Counted from the first letter of the stretch, positions 1-9,301 are shown. The stretch is DNA of 12,935 nucleotides from JBOGZD01 sp050697155 (GCA_050697155.1 JBOGZD010000082.1:1-12935), one strand, 5' to 3'. Program-made: numbers and translations. The notes: generated by a model not told the origin, from the sequence alone.

Positions 1-387
1 CCGGAGGGAGGCGCGGGCGCGCCGCCGCTCGGCCCGCTCGGCCGCCCGCTCCTCGGGGGAGCGCTGCGGGCGGGCCTCGCCGGTGGCGCGCGAGCGTTCG
101 AGCTTTCGGATGGCCTTCGGACTCAGAGCAACCTGCGCGGGCTCGGCCTCGCCGACCGCCTCGGGCGGCGCCTCCTCGCCGGCGGGCTCGTCCGCGGCCT
201 CCGCCTCGACATCACCACTGCCCGCCGCTTCCTCGGCTTCGCCTCCGGGAGCGGCGGGGTCTGCGTCACCTTGCTCAGCCTCAGTGGCCCCGGCGGCCTC
301 GGCCTCCGGCTGCTCCTCTGCCTGGGGCTCCTCGGCCTCGGCCTGCTCGGGCTGCTCTTCGTTCTGGTTTGTCTCTTCTTCGGCCAT
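1..387 (-). CDS. rpsQ: 30S ribosomal protein S17, N-terminal part with long acidic extension (runs off left edge)
   Basis: An open frame starts at the ATG at 387, five bases after the rpmC stop, and continues without a stop to the window edge (129 codons visible). Position after rpmC in an S10 operon is where rpsQ (S17, a primary 16S rRNA binder of the 30S body) is always found. The conserved S17 OB-fold core lies beyond the edge, so the assignment rests on context. What is visible is unusual. Residues 1 to about 85 are rich in Glu, Ala, Pro and Gln (start MAEEETNQNEEQ) with almost no basic residues. From about residue 90 the sequence turns strongly basic (SPKAIRKLERSRATGE, then many Arg/Ala/Glu including ERAERRRARAS). 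Typical S17 is about 80-90 residues in total, so this is a large added domain that is probably disordered. An alternative is a separate small acidic gene in front of rpsQ, but no stop is seen. Confidence 0.75.
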   Translation of the reverse strand, partial: MAEEETNQNEEQPEQAEAEEPQAEEQPEAEAAGATEAEQGDADPAAPGGEAEEAAGSGDVEAEAADEPAGEEAPPEAVGEAEPAQVALSPKAIRKLERSRATGEARPQRSPEERAAERAERRRARASLR

Positions 388-392
388 GTCGC

Positions 393-602
393 TTAGCGGG
401 TTTCCCTGTCGACGTCGATGCCGCGCTCGCGCGCGATGGTCAGCAGCCGGGCGAGGTCGCGCCGCGACGCGCCCAGCCCCGCGCTGTTCTCGAGCTCGCC
501 CGTGGCGTGGCGGAAGCGCAGGTTGAACGTGTCCTCGCGAGCGTCCTTGATCGCCTGCACGAGGTCCTGGTCGCCGAGCGCGTGCACCTCGCTCGCCTTC
601 AC
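393..602 (-). CDS. rpmC: 50S ribosomal protein L29
   Basis: A 69-residue protein beginning VKASEVHALGDQDLVQAIKD, with the L29 pattern of two antiparallel helices: an acidic first helix, the core LRFRHATGELEN, then RRDLARLLTIARERG. L29 sits at the peptide exit tunnel of the 50S subunit next to L23, near where trigger factor and SRP dock. The start is GTG at 602, overlapping the rplP stop by four bases (GTGA), so translation is probably coupled to rplP. Length is normal for the family (about 60-75). The order rplP-rpmC-rpsQ is the standard S10 operon order. The frame continues open upstream through rplP, but that part is an out-of-frame reading of rplP and not part of L29. Confidence 0.95.
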   Translation of the reverse strand: MKASEVHALGDQDLVQAIKDAREDTFNLRFRHATGELENSAGLGASRRDLARLLTIARERGIDVDRETR

Positions 603-1018
603 TGCGACACCCCCTCGCGGCGGACGAACTTGCTCTTGATCGGCAGCTTGTGCCCGGCGAGGCGCATCGCCTCCTTCGCGAGGTCCTCCGGGATGCCGGC
701 GAGCTCGAACATCACCTTGCCAGGCTTGACCACGGCCACCCAGCCCTCCGGGTTGCCCTTGCCGGAGCCCATCCGGGTCTCGGCGGGCTTCTTCGTGTAG
801 GGCTTGTCGGGGAAGACGTTGATCCACACCTTCCCGCCGCGCTTGATCTTGCGGGTCATCGCCACACGAGCGGCCTCGATCTGGCGGTTGGTGACCCAGC
901 CGCGCTCGAGCGCCTTGAGCCCGTACTCGCCGAAGGCGACCTGGGCGCCGCCCTTGGTGTTGCCGCGCCGGCGCCCGCGCATCTGCTTGCGGTGCTTGAC
1001 CCGCTTGGGCATCAGCAT
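599..1018 (-). CDS. rplP: 50S ribosomal protein L16
   Basis: A 139-residue protein with the canonical start MLMPKRVKHRKQMRGRRRG and the later conserved stretch TRMGSGKGNPEGWVAVVKPG (about residues 81-100). L16 binds 23S rRNA near the A-site tRNA elbow and helps organise the peptidyl transferase region. Length matches the family (about 136-144). The ATG at 1018 shares one base with the rpsC stop (TGATG), the classic arrangement for termination-reinitiation, and its own stop overlaps the rpmC GTG. Nothing unusual is seen in the protein. Confidence 0.98.
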   Translation of the reverse strand: MLMPKRVKHRKQMRGRRRGNTKGGAQVAFGEYGLKALERGWVTNRQIEAARVAMTRKIKRGGKVWINVFPDKPYTKKPAETRMGSGKGNPEGWVAVVKPGKVMFELAGIPEDLAKEAMRLAGHKLPIKSKFVRREGVSQ

Positions 1019-2019
1019 CAGGACTCACCACCTTCCGCAGGAGGCTGCTCGGCCGGCGGAGGCTGCTCGGCCGGCGGGGCCTGCTCGGGCGGGGCCTGCT
1101 CGGGCGGCGGCGGAGGCTGCTCGGACGGGGCCTGCTCGGGTGGCGGTGATGGTGACTGCTCAGCCGCGGGCGGCGCGGGCCGCTCGGGGGCGGGCGGAGG
1201 CTGCTCGGGCGGTGGCGGCGCGACCGGCTGCCGCTGCTCGGCCGGGGGCGGCTGCGGCTGAGGGGGTCGGGGCGCGGCCTGGGCCGGCGGCTGCTGGGGT
1301 CGCGGCCCGCGACCGCCGCGGTCGCGCTCCCCGCCGCGGCGGCGGAAGGAGCGCGGCTGAAGCTCCTCCTCCTCGCCGCTTGCGCGGAAGCCCTCGGGCA
1401 TCACCTCGCCCTTGTTGATCCAGCACTTGACCCCGATCCTGCCGGTGGTCGTCCGCGCCTCGACGAAGCCGTAGTCGATGTCGGCGCGCAGGGTGTGCAG
1501 CGGAACGCGCCCGTCCGAGTAGCCCTCGGTGCGCGCCATCTCCGCGCCGCCGAGGCGCCCGGAGACCTGGACCTTGACCCCCTTTGCGCCGGAGCGCATC
1601 GCCGAGGTGAGGGCGCGCTTCATCGCCCGGCGGAAGGCGACCCGGTTCTGGAGCTGCTCGGCGATCGACTGGGCGACAAGCTTCGCGTCGAGCTCGGGAC
1701 GCTTGATCTCGCGGATGTTCACCTTCACCGGCTTCTTGGTGATCCGGTGCAGGTCGCGGCGCAGTGCGTCGACCTCGGCGCCGGACTTGCCGATCACGAT
1801 CCCGGGGCGGGCGGTGTGGATGTCGACGGTGATCTCCCCGCGCTGCTTGACGATGTTGATGTCCGAGAGGCCCGCGTGGGAGAGCTTGCGCTCGATGTGG
1901 TCGCGGATCGCCATGTCCTCGAGCAGGTAGTCGGCGAACTCGCGCTGGTTGAACCAGTTCGACTTCCAGTCGTGGATGTAGCCGACGCGGAAGCCCTCGG
2001 GGTGGATCTTCTGTCCCAT
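1018..2019 (-). CDS. rpsC: 30S ribosomal protein S3 with long Pro/Glu/Gln-rich C-terminal tail
   Basis: A 333-residue protein starting MGQKIHPEGFRVGYIHDWKSNW. It carries a KH type-2 domain with the GKSG loop (residues 77-80, in RPGIVIGKSGAEV) and the S3 C-terminal domain (about 120-205, including SGRLGGAEMARTEGYSDGRV). S3 is at the mRNA entry channel of the 30S subunit. The core ends near residue 210. It is followed by a short acidic patch (GEEEEL), an Arg/Gly basic patch (about 223-241) and then about 90 residues made almost only of Pro, Glu, Gln and Ala with repeated PPEQ/PAEQ blocks, ending AEGGES. S3 of E. coli is 233 residues, so this tail adds about 100. Start ATG at 2019 has a GAGGAG ribosome site about 12 bases upstream and lies 22 bases after rplV. 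The stop overlaps the rplP ATG. Confidence 0.97.
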   Translation of the reverse strand: MGQKIHPEGFRVGYIHDWKSNWFNQREFADYLLEDMAIRDHIERKLSHAGLSDINIVKQRGEITVDIHTARPGIVIGKSGAEVDALRRDLHRITKKPVKVNIREIKRPELDAKLVAQSIAEQLQNRVAFRRAMKRALTSAMRSGAKGVKVQVSGRLGGAEMARTEGYSDGRVPLHTLRADIDYGFVEARTTTGRIGVKCWINKGEVMPEGFRASGEEEELQPRSFRRRGGERDRGGRGPRPQQPPAQAAPRPPQPQPPPAEQRQPVAPPPPEQPPPAPERPAPPAAEQSPSPPPEQAPSEQPPPPPEQAPPEQAPPAEQPPPAEQPPAEGGES

Positions 2020-2041
2020 TTTCGGTCTCGAGCTCCTCGGG

Positions 2042-2413
2042 CTAGTCGGTGGTCGGCGTCAGCGCCACGGAGACGTGGCTGGTCTTCTTCTCGATCCGGG
2101 TGGCGCGGCCGCGCGCGCGAGCACGCCAGCGCTTCAGGATCGGTCCCTCGTCGACGTTGATCTCGGCGATCAGCAGGTCGTCGGCGATCAGGTCGTGGTT
2201 GTTCTCGGCGTTCGCCGCCGCCGACTCGATCAGCTTCGAGACGTCGCGGGCGGCGCCCCGCGGCGAGAACGCGAGCAGGCTGCGCGCCTCGGTCACCGGC
2301 AGCCCGCGCACCTGGTCGGCCACCAGGCGCACCTTGCGCGGCGCGGAGCGCACGAAGCGTGCCTTCGCTCGCACCATCGGCGCCTCCGGTCCCTTTTCGG
2401 CGTTGTCGGCCAC
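2042..2413 (-). CDS. rplV: 50S ribosomal protein L22
   Basis: A 123-residue protein. After a short acidic leader (MADNAEKGPEAP) it has the L22 core: AKARFVRSAPRKVRLVADQV at about residues 16-35, then the AAANAENNHDL helix, and the beta-hairpin region DEGPILKRWRARARGRATRI that in the family reaches into the exit tunnel. It ends HVSVALTPTTD. Start is GTG at 2413, with a good GGAG/AGGAG site overlapping the rpsS stop about 9 bases upstream. rpsS ends 10 bases before it and rpsC starts 22 bases after its stop. Length and order are as expected. Confidence 0.97.
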   Translation of the reverse strand: MADNAEKGPEAPMVRAKARFVRSAPRKVRLVADQVRGLPVTEARSLLAFSPRGAARDVSKLIESAAANAENNHDLIADDLLIAEINVDEGPILKRWRARARGRATRIEKKTSHVSVALTPTTD

Positions 2414-2423
2414 GGGCGGTCTC

Positions 2424-2699
2424 CTACTCCTCCGTCCGCTTGGTGCCGGAGTGGGCGCGGAAGGTCCTGGTCGGCGCGAACTCGCCGAGCTTGTGCCCGA
2501 CCATCGACTCGGAGATGAACACCGGCACGTGCTTGCGACCGTCGTGGACGGCGATCGTGTGTCCGACCATCTCCGGGAACACGGTCGAGGTGCGCGACCA
2601 GGTCTTGATCATCTGCTTCTGGTTCTGCTCGTTCAGCTGGCCGATCCGCCGCATCAGGCGCTCCTCGACGAACGGGCCCTTCTTGGTCGATCTACCCAT
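2424..2699 (-). CDS. rpsS: 30S ribosomal protein S19
   Basis: A 91-residue protein starting MGRSTKKGPFVEERLMRRI, with the conserved S19 segments IKTWSRTSTVFPEMVGHTIAV (about 31-51), HDGRKHVPVFI and MVGHKLGEFAPTRTFRAHSG. S19 forms part of the 30S head with S13. I chose the ATG at 2699 because it gives the canonical N-terminus. An open extension upstream reads through the rplB end in another frame and is not real. The rplB stop is followed at once by a second in-frame TAG, and that AGGTAGTAG stretch also carries the purine-rich site in front of rpsS. The gap to rplB is five bases. Confidence 0.98.
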   Translation of the reverse strand: MGRSTKKGPFVEERLMRRIGQLNEQNQKQMIKTWSRTSTVFPEMVGHTIAVHDGRKHVPVFISESMVGHKLGEFAPTRTFRAHSGTKRTEE

Positions 2700-2704
2700 C
2701 GCTA

Positions 2705-3556
2705 CTACCTCTTCTTCCTGCCCCGGCGGCGGCCGCGGACGATCAGCTTGTCGGATGCCTTGCCCTTCTTGCGGGTGCGGTAGCCGAGGGTGGGCTTGCC
2801 CCACGGGGTGACCGGATGGCCGCCGGGGGTGTGGTGCGCCTCGCCGCCGCCGTGCGGGTGATCGACCGGGTTCATCGCCACGCCCCGGGTCTGCGGGCGC
2901 TTGCCCATGTGACGCCCGCGCCCCGCCTTGCCGACCTTCACGTTCTGGTGCTCGGAGTTGGAGAGCGCGCCGACGGTCGCGCGGCAGTCGGCGCGGACCA
3001 TCCGCATCTCCGACGACGGCAGCCGCAGGGTGACCATCGATCCCTCCTTGGCCGCCACCTGGATCGCCGCGCCCGCCGAGCGGCCGAGCCGCCCCCCCTG
3101 GCCGGGGATCAGCTCGACGCCGTGGACCACGGTGCCGGTCGGGATCGCGCGCAGCGGGAGCGCGTTGCCGGGCCGAATGTCGGCCTGCTCGCCGGACTCG
3201 ACCACCGCCCCGGGGGCGATCCCCTGCGGGGCGAGGATGTAGCTCTTGTGGCCGTCGGCGTAGTGGAGCAGCGCGATGTAGCAGGTGCGGTTGGGGTCGT
3301 ACTCGATCGTCGCCACCTTCGCCGGGACGCCGTCCTTGCGCCGCCTGAAGTCGATCTCGCGATAGCGGCGCTTGGCCCCGCCGCCACGGTGGCGCGAGGT
3401 GACCCGCCCCTTGGAGTTGCGTCCACCGCTCTTCCCGCGGCCCTTGGCGAGCTGCTTGTGGGGCTTCCCGGAGGTGCCGCCGGACAGCTCCTCGCGCTGC
3501 TGGTAGGTCGCAAAGCGCCTGCCGGGGCTCGTCGGTTTTGTCTTTCTCATTGCCAT
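2705..3556 (-). CDS. rplB: 50S ribosomal protein L2
   Basis: A 283-residue protein, near the family norm of about 275. The N-terminal OB fold starts MAMRKTKPTSPGRRF and the RNA-binding centre contains KGRVTSRHRGGGAKRRYR. The C-terminal motif MNPVDHPHGGGE lies at about residues 228-239 and includes the His cluster tied to peptidyl transferase assembly and activity. The tail is very basic (RGRRRGRKKR). L2 is a core 23S rRNA binder needed for subunit association. The ATG at 3556 (MAMRK) fits the family start; an in-frame ATG at 3550 (MRKTK) is a close alternative. No Shine-Dalgarno is visible, because the whole 31-base gap to rplW is a heptamer repeat. Translation may therefore depend on coupling from rplW. 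Confidence 0.98.
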   Translation of the reverse strand: MAMRKTKPTSPGRRFATYQQREELSGGTSGKPHKQLAKGRGKSGGRNSKGRVTSRHRGGGAKRRYREIDFRRRKDGVPAKVATIEYDPNRTCYIALLHYADGHKSYILAPQGIAPGAVVESGEQADIRPGNALPLRAIPTGTVVHGVELIPGQGGRLGRSAGAAIQVAAKEGSMVTLRLPSSEMRMVRADCRATVGALSNSEHQNVKVGKAGRGRHMGKRPQTRGVAMNPVDHPHGGGEAHHTPGGHPVTPWGKPTLGYRTRKKGKASDKLIVRGRRRGRKKR

Positions 3557-3587
3557 GATCAGTCGCCAGTCGCCAGTCGCCAGTTGC
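3557..3587. repeat. Heptamer tandem repeat filling the rplW/rplB gap
   Basis: Read on the plus strand, AGTCGCC occurs three times back to back (3561-3567, 3568-3574, 3575-3581), followed by AGTTGC. Apart from four bases (GATC) the repeat makes up the entire gap between the rplW stop and the rplB start. In the mRNA it reads as CTGGCGA units. The same heptamer is present in the opposite orientation at 5202-5231. It leaves no room for a ribosome binding site for rplB. Confidence 0.9.
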
Positions 3588-3884
3588 TCACTCGGCCACC
3601 GCGGCGCCCTCGAAGAGCTCGATCCGGTCCCCGGGGGCGAGCTGGACGATCGCCTTCTTCCATGCCCGGGTGCTGCCGCTGTGAAGGCCGCGGCGCTTCG
3701 GCTTCGAGCGCACCTTGATCGTCCGCACGGCGACGACGTCGACGTCGAAGATCTCCTCGACCGCGTGGCGGACCTGCGTCTTGTGGGCGCGGTCGTCGAC
3801 GCGGAACGTGTACTTGCCCTCCGCCATCAGCGCGTAGCTCTTCTCCGAGACCACGGGCTCGATGATCACCTGCCGGGGATCCAT
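3588..3884 (-). CDS. rplW: 50S ribosomal protein L23
   Basis: A 98-residue protein starting MDPRQVIIEPVVSEKSYALM, with the family segments KYTFRVDDRAHKTQVRHAVE (about 24-43), IFDVDVVAVRTIKVRSKPKR and the C-terminal WKKAIVQLAPGDRIELFEG. L23 lies at the exit tunnel and is the docking site for trigger factor and SRP. The ATG at 3884 shares one base with the rplD stop (TGATG). Length is normal (about 95-100). The gene is followed by the heptamer repeat and then rplB. Confidence 0.97.
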   Translation of the reverse strand: MDPRQVIIEPVVSEKSYALMAEGKYTFRVDDRAHKTQVRHAVEEIFDVDVVAVRTIKVRSKPKRRGLHSGSTRAWKKAIVQLAPGDRIELFEGAAVAE

Positions 3885-4579
3885 CAGGCGTCACCACCTT
3901 CCGTGGGCTCGTCGTTCGTCGCTCGTCGTTCGTCGTTCGTCGCCCCGTCGCCGGAGCGCTTGACTTCGGCCGCCCGCCGTTCGAGCACCTCGAGGGCTGC
4001 TCGGGAGACGACCAACGAAGCATGGCCGACAATGTCGGCGACCGCGGCCGCGTTCGCGGGCAGCACGGTGACCCGCGGCAGGTTGCGAAAGCTCTTCGCG
4101 GCGGCGATCTCCTCGGCGTCGACGACGATCAGCACGGGGCCCTTGGCGCCCCACTTCTCCAGCGCCTCCGCCGCCTGCTTGGTCGCCGGGGCGTCGAAGG
4201 CCGCGCCGTCGAGGAACGCGACCGACCCGCGCGCGGCGTGCACCGAGAGCGCCGAGCGCAGCGCCCGCCGGCGCGCCTTGCGGTTGACCTTGAACGTGTG
4301 CCTGCGCGGCTTGGGGCCGAAGGCGACGCCACCGCCGGTGCGCTGCGGGGTGCCGAGCGCGCCCGCCCGGGCGCGGCCGGTGCCCTTCTGGCGCCACGCC
4401 TTCGCGGTCGTCATCGAGACCTCCCCGCGGCCGAGCGTCGACGCGGTGCCCCGCCGGCGGGCGGCCAGGTCGGCGCGCGCCGCCTCGTGGACGAGCGACT
4501 CGTGAAACTCCTCGCCGAACAGCCCGGCGGGCAGGTCGGCCTTGGTGGTCTTGCCGAGCACCGGCGCCTTGCTAGCCAT
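3884..4579 (-). CDS. rplD: 50S ribosomal protein L4 with repeat-derived C-terminal extension
   Basis: A 231-residue protein. The L4 extended loop that lines the exit tunnel is seen as KAWRQKGTGRARAGALGTPQ (about residues 60-79), followed by GGGVAFGPKPR and the C-terminal domain with LIVVDAEEI and VTVLPANAAAVADIVGHASLVVSRAALEVLE. In some bacteria L4 also controls its own operon. The normal family end (about 205-210 residues) falls near VLERRAAEV. The last ~20 residues are an added tail containing a doubled ATNDERR-type heptapeptide, encoded by a 7-bp DNA repeat at 3908-3943. Start ATG at 4579 overlaps the rplC end by eight bases and has a GGAGG site 7-11 bases upstream, inside rplC. Confidence 0.97.
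   Translation of the reverse strand: MASKAPVLGKTTKADLPAGLFGEEFHESLVHEAARADLAARRRGTASTLGRGEVSMTTAKAWRQKGTGRARAGALGTPQRTGGGVAFGPKPRRHTFKVNRKARRRALRSALSVHAARGSVAFLDGAAFDAPATKQAAEALEKWGAKGPVLIVVDAEEIAAAKSFRNLPRVTVLPANAAAVADIVGHASLVVSRAALEVLERRAAEVKRSGDGATNDERRATNDEPTEGGDA
3908..3943. repeat. Heptamer tandem repeat inside the 3' end of rplD
   Basis: On the plus strand TCGTTCG units run 3912-3918, 3926-3932 and 3933-3939, with a one-base variant TCGCTCG at 3919-3925 and degenerate units on both sides. A 7-bp unit read in triplets gives a 7-residue repeat, seen as ATNDERR followed by ATNDE in L4. It differs in sequence from the heptamer at 3557-3587 and 5202-5231 but has the same period. Confidence 0.85.
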
Positions 4580-5189
4580 CGCTTCGCACCTCCAGGGTGC
4601 CGCCCTTGGGCCCGGGAACGGCGCCGCGGACGAGCAGCAGGTTGCGCTCGGCGTCGACCTCGACCAGCTCCAGCCGGTGCTCGGTCACCCGCTTGCCGCC
4701 CATCCGGCCCGGCATCCGCGTGCCGGGGAAGACGCGGGCGGGATCGGCGCTGGCGCCGATCGAGCCCGGGGCGCGGATGTTGCGCGAGCCGTGGCTCATC
4801 GGGCCGCGGCTGAAGTTGTGCCGCTTGATCGTGCCCTGAAAGCCCTTGCCCACGGCGACCCCCGAGACCTTGACCTTCTGGCCCGCCTCGAACCGCTCGA
4901 CGGTCACGTCCTCGCCGACCTCGTAGGGGTCGGGCTCGTCGCGGAACTCGACCAGGTTGCGCATCGGCGGCGCCCCCGCCTTCTTCAGGTGGCCGAGCTC
5001 GGCCCGGCTGAGCTTGCTCTCGGCGACCTCGCCCCCGGCGAGCTGGACCGCGGCGTAGCCGTCGCGGTCGGCGTCGCGGATCGCGGTCACCTTGCACGGC
5101 GGGGCCTCGATCACGGTCACCGGCACACGCGTGCCGTCCTCCAGGAACACCTGGGTCATTCCGAGCTTCTTTCCGATGATCGCCGTCAT
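4572..5189 (-). CDS. rplC: 50S ribosomal protein L3
   Basis: A 205-residue protein starting MTAIIGKKLGMTQVFLEDG. It has the family segment VSGVAVGKGFQGTIKRHNFS (about 108-127), then GPMSHGSRNIRAPGSIGASA and RVFPGTRMPGRMGGKRVT (about 153-170), the loop that reaches the peptidyl transferase centre. L3 is an early assembly protein of the 50S. Length matches the family (about 205-215). Start ATG at 5189 is 46 bases after rpsJ; most of that gap is a heptamer repeat, leaving only a weak AGGGG purine stretch before the start. The stop lies within the first codons of rplD. Confidence 0.98.
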   Translation of the reverse strand: MTAIIGKKLGMTQVFLEDGTRVPVTVIEAPPCKVTAIRDADRDGYAAVQLAGGEVAESKLSRAELGHLKKAGAPPMRNLVEFRDEPDPYEVGEDVTVERFEAGQKVKVSGVAVGKGFQGTIKRHNFSRGPMSHGSRNIRAPGSIGASADPARVFPGTRMPGRMGGKRVTEHRLELVEVDAERNLLLVRGAVPGPKGGTLEVRSDG

Positions 5190-5201
5190 CAGGACTCGCC
5201 C

Positions 5202-5231
5202 CTGGCGACTGGCGACTGGCGACTGGCGACT
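5202..5231. repeat. Heptamer tandem repeat in the rpsJ/rplC gap, inverted copy of the one before rplB
   Basis: On the plus strand CTGGCGA is repeated four times without error (5202-5208, 5209-5215, 5216-5222, 5223-5229), plus CT. In the mRNA this is an AGTCGCC tract. It is the reverse complement of the tract at 3561-3584, with 24 bases of perfect complementarity. The rpsJ stop at 5236-5238 (TGA) is followed at once by a second TGA. Confidence 0.92.
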
Positions 5232-5235
5232 CTCA

Positions 5236-5541
5236 TCAGATCTTGATCTCGATGTCGACCCCGGCCGGGAGCGCGTCGAGGCGCTGCAGGGAGTCGATCG
5301 TCTTCGGGGTCGGCTGGTGGATGTCGATCAGGCGCTTGTGGGTGCGGATCTCGAAGTGCTCGCGCGAGTCCTTGTCCTTGAACGGCGAGCGGATCACGCA
5401 GTAGATGTTGCGCTCGGTGGGCAGGGGCACCGGCCCGGCGACGGTCGCGCCGGTGCGGGTGGCCGTCTCGACGATCTCGCGGGAGGCGCGATCGATGGCG
5501 TCGTGGTCGTACGCCTTGAGACGGATCCGGATCTTGCTCAT
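5236..5541 (-). CDS. rpsJ: 30S ribosomal protein S10 (NusE)
   Basis: A 101-residue protein with the canonical start MSKIRIRLKAYDHDAIDRA, the segment GPVPLPTERNIYCVIRSPF (about 36-54), the HFEIRTHKRLIDI stretch and the ending LPAGVDIEIKI. S10 is part of the 30S head and, as NusE, of transcription antitermination complexes. The ATG at 5541 gives the family N-terminus. An in-frame GTG at 5556 would add five residues (MASVA) and cannot be excluded, because neither start has a clear Shine-Dalgarno. It is the first gene of the S10 operon, separated from tuf by 183 bases and a terminator. Confidence 0.97.
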   Translation of the reverse strand: MSKIRIRLKAYDHDAIDRASREIVETATRTGATVAGPVPLPTERNIYCVIRSPFKDKDSREHFEIRTHKRLIDIHQPTPKTIDSLQRLDALPAGVDIEIKI

Positions 5542-5607
5542 TGCCACTGAGGCCACTGTCTTGCTCTGCCTGTCTTGCCTTTGCTTTCGTTCCTACTCGG
5601 CGCGAAA

Positions 5608-5640
5608 GGGGCGCCGCCCCCGTCGGTGGGGCGCCGCCCC
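5608..5640. repeat. Two direct copies of a 13-bp GC palindrome in the S10 operon leader
   Basis: GGGGCGCCGCCCC occurs at 5608-5620 and again at 5628-5640, a 20-bp period. Each copy is a perfect palindrome around one central base, so it can be a two-fold symmetric protein site or a 6-bp hairpin. They lie between the tuf terminator and rpsJ, in the 5' leader or promoter region of the S10 operon. I could not find a convincing -35/-10 pair around them. Confidence 0.7.
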
Positions 5641-5691
5641 GGTCGTATGTCCTTTCAATTACTGACCGCGCCCGGCATGGGCCCGGCCACG

Positions 5692-5717
5692 AAAAGGGCC
5701 GGTCCGAGGACCGGCCC
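5692..5717 (-). terminator. Intrinsic terminator after tuf
   Basis: On the minus strand, seven bases after the tuf stop, a perfect 10-bp GC-rich stem (GGGCCGGTCC with its complement, 5696-5717) with a two-base apex (in practice a 9-bp stem with a 4-base loop) is followed directly by TTTTC. This is a textbook Rho-independent terminator. It separates fusA-tuf from the S10 operon. Confidence 0.88.
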
Positions 5718-5724
5718 CTGGTCG

Positions 5725-6915
<1,191 letters not shown>

Positions 6916-6971
6916 CTCGCTCCTTTGGTGCTTCTCTGCTCTTGCTTGCTGCTTCTTTAAGCCTGTTGAAC

Positions 6972-7000
6972 AACCCCGGAAATATAGGCAAACCGGGGTT
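6972..7000 (-). other. Stem-loop between fusA and tuf
   Basis: Just after the fusA stop, AACCCCGG and its complement form a perfect 8-bp stem with a 13-base AT-rich loop. On the minus strand no T-run follows, so it is not a standard terminator. The loop contains TATATT, which resembles a -10 box, but I see no -35 at a proper distance. It may be an mRNA processing or stability element that lets tuf accumulate above fusA. Confidence 0.5.
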
Positions 7001-7003
7001 CGA

Positions 7004-9118
<2,115 letters not shown>

Positions 9119-9172
9119 TTGGCTCTAGAGTCTGGTCCGAAAGTTGGAGTTTGATTTCCGGTCTGAGCGCAC

Positions 9173-9193
9173 AAAAAAGGCCCGTCACGGGCC
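9173..9193 (-). terminator. Intrinsic terminator in the fusA leader
   Basis: On the minus strand GGCCCG, a TGA loop and CGGGCC (9193-9179) are followed by six T's (9178-9173). It points toward fusA and lies 55 bases before its ATG. The only minus-strand gene upstream is rpsG, about 2 kb away, so it either acts as an attenuator of fusA or ends a short RNA or readthrough transcript. Another stem (9193-9198 with 9217-9222) sits just upstream. Confidence 0.75.
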
Positions 9194-9301
9194 CGGGCGC
9201 AATGACCGCCGAAGATGCCCGGAAACGCCCTATGTCGTGCGGCTCTCCATGGAAGGAAACAACACTCGCGCCGCGCTCGGGTCGGGCACGAGCGACGCGT
9301 G

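Noticed and set aside
5236..5556. Longer rpsJ start at GTG 5556
   Set aside because: The ATG at 5541 gives the family-standard MSKIRIRLKAYDHD; the extra five residues have no support.
5542..5724. A sigma70-type promoter for the S10 operon (TTGAAA and TACGAC or TAGGAA on the minus strand)
   Set aside because: The hexamers are not at a workable spacing and match the consensus poorly, so no promoter was annotated although one is expected here.
9230..9250. Six-residue leader ORF (MESRTT) on the minus strand in the fusA leader
   Set aside because: No ribosome binding site and no run of regulatory codons; an ATG followed by a stop within seven codons is expected by chance.
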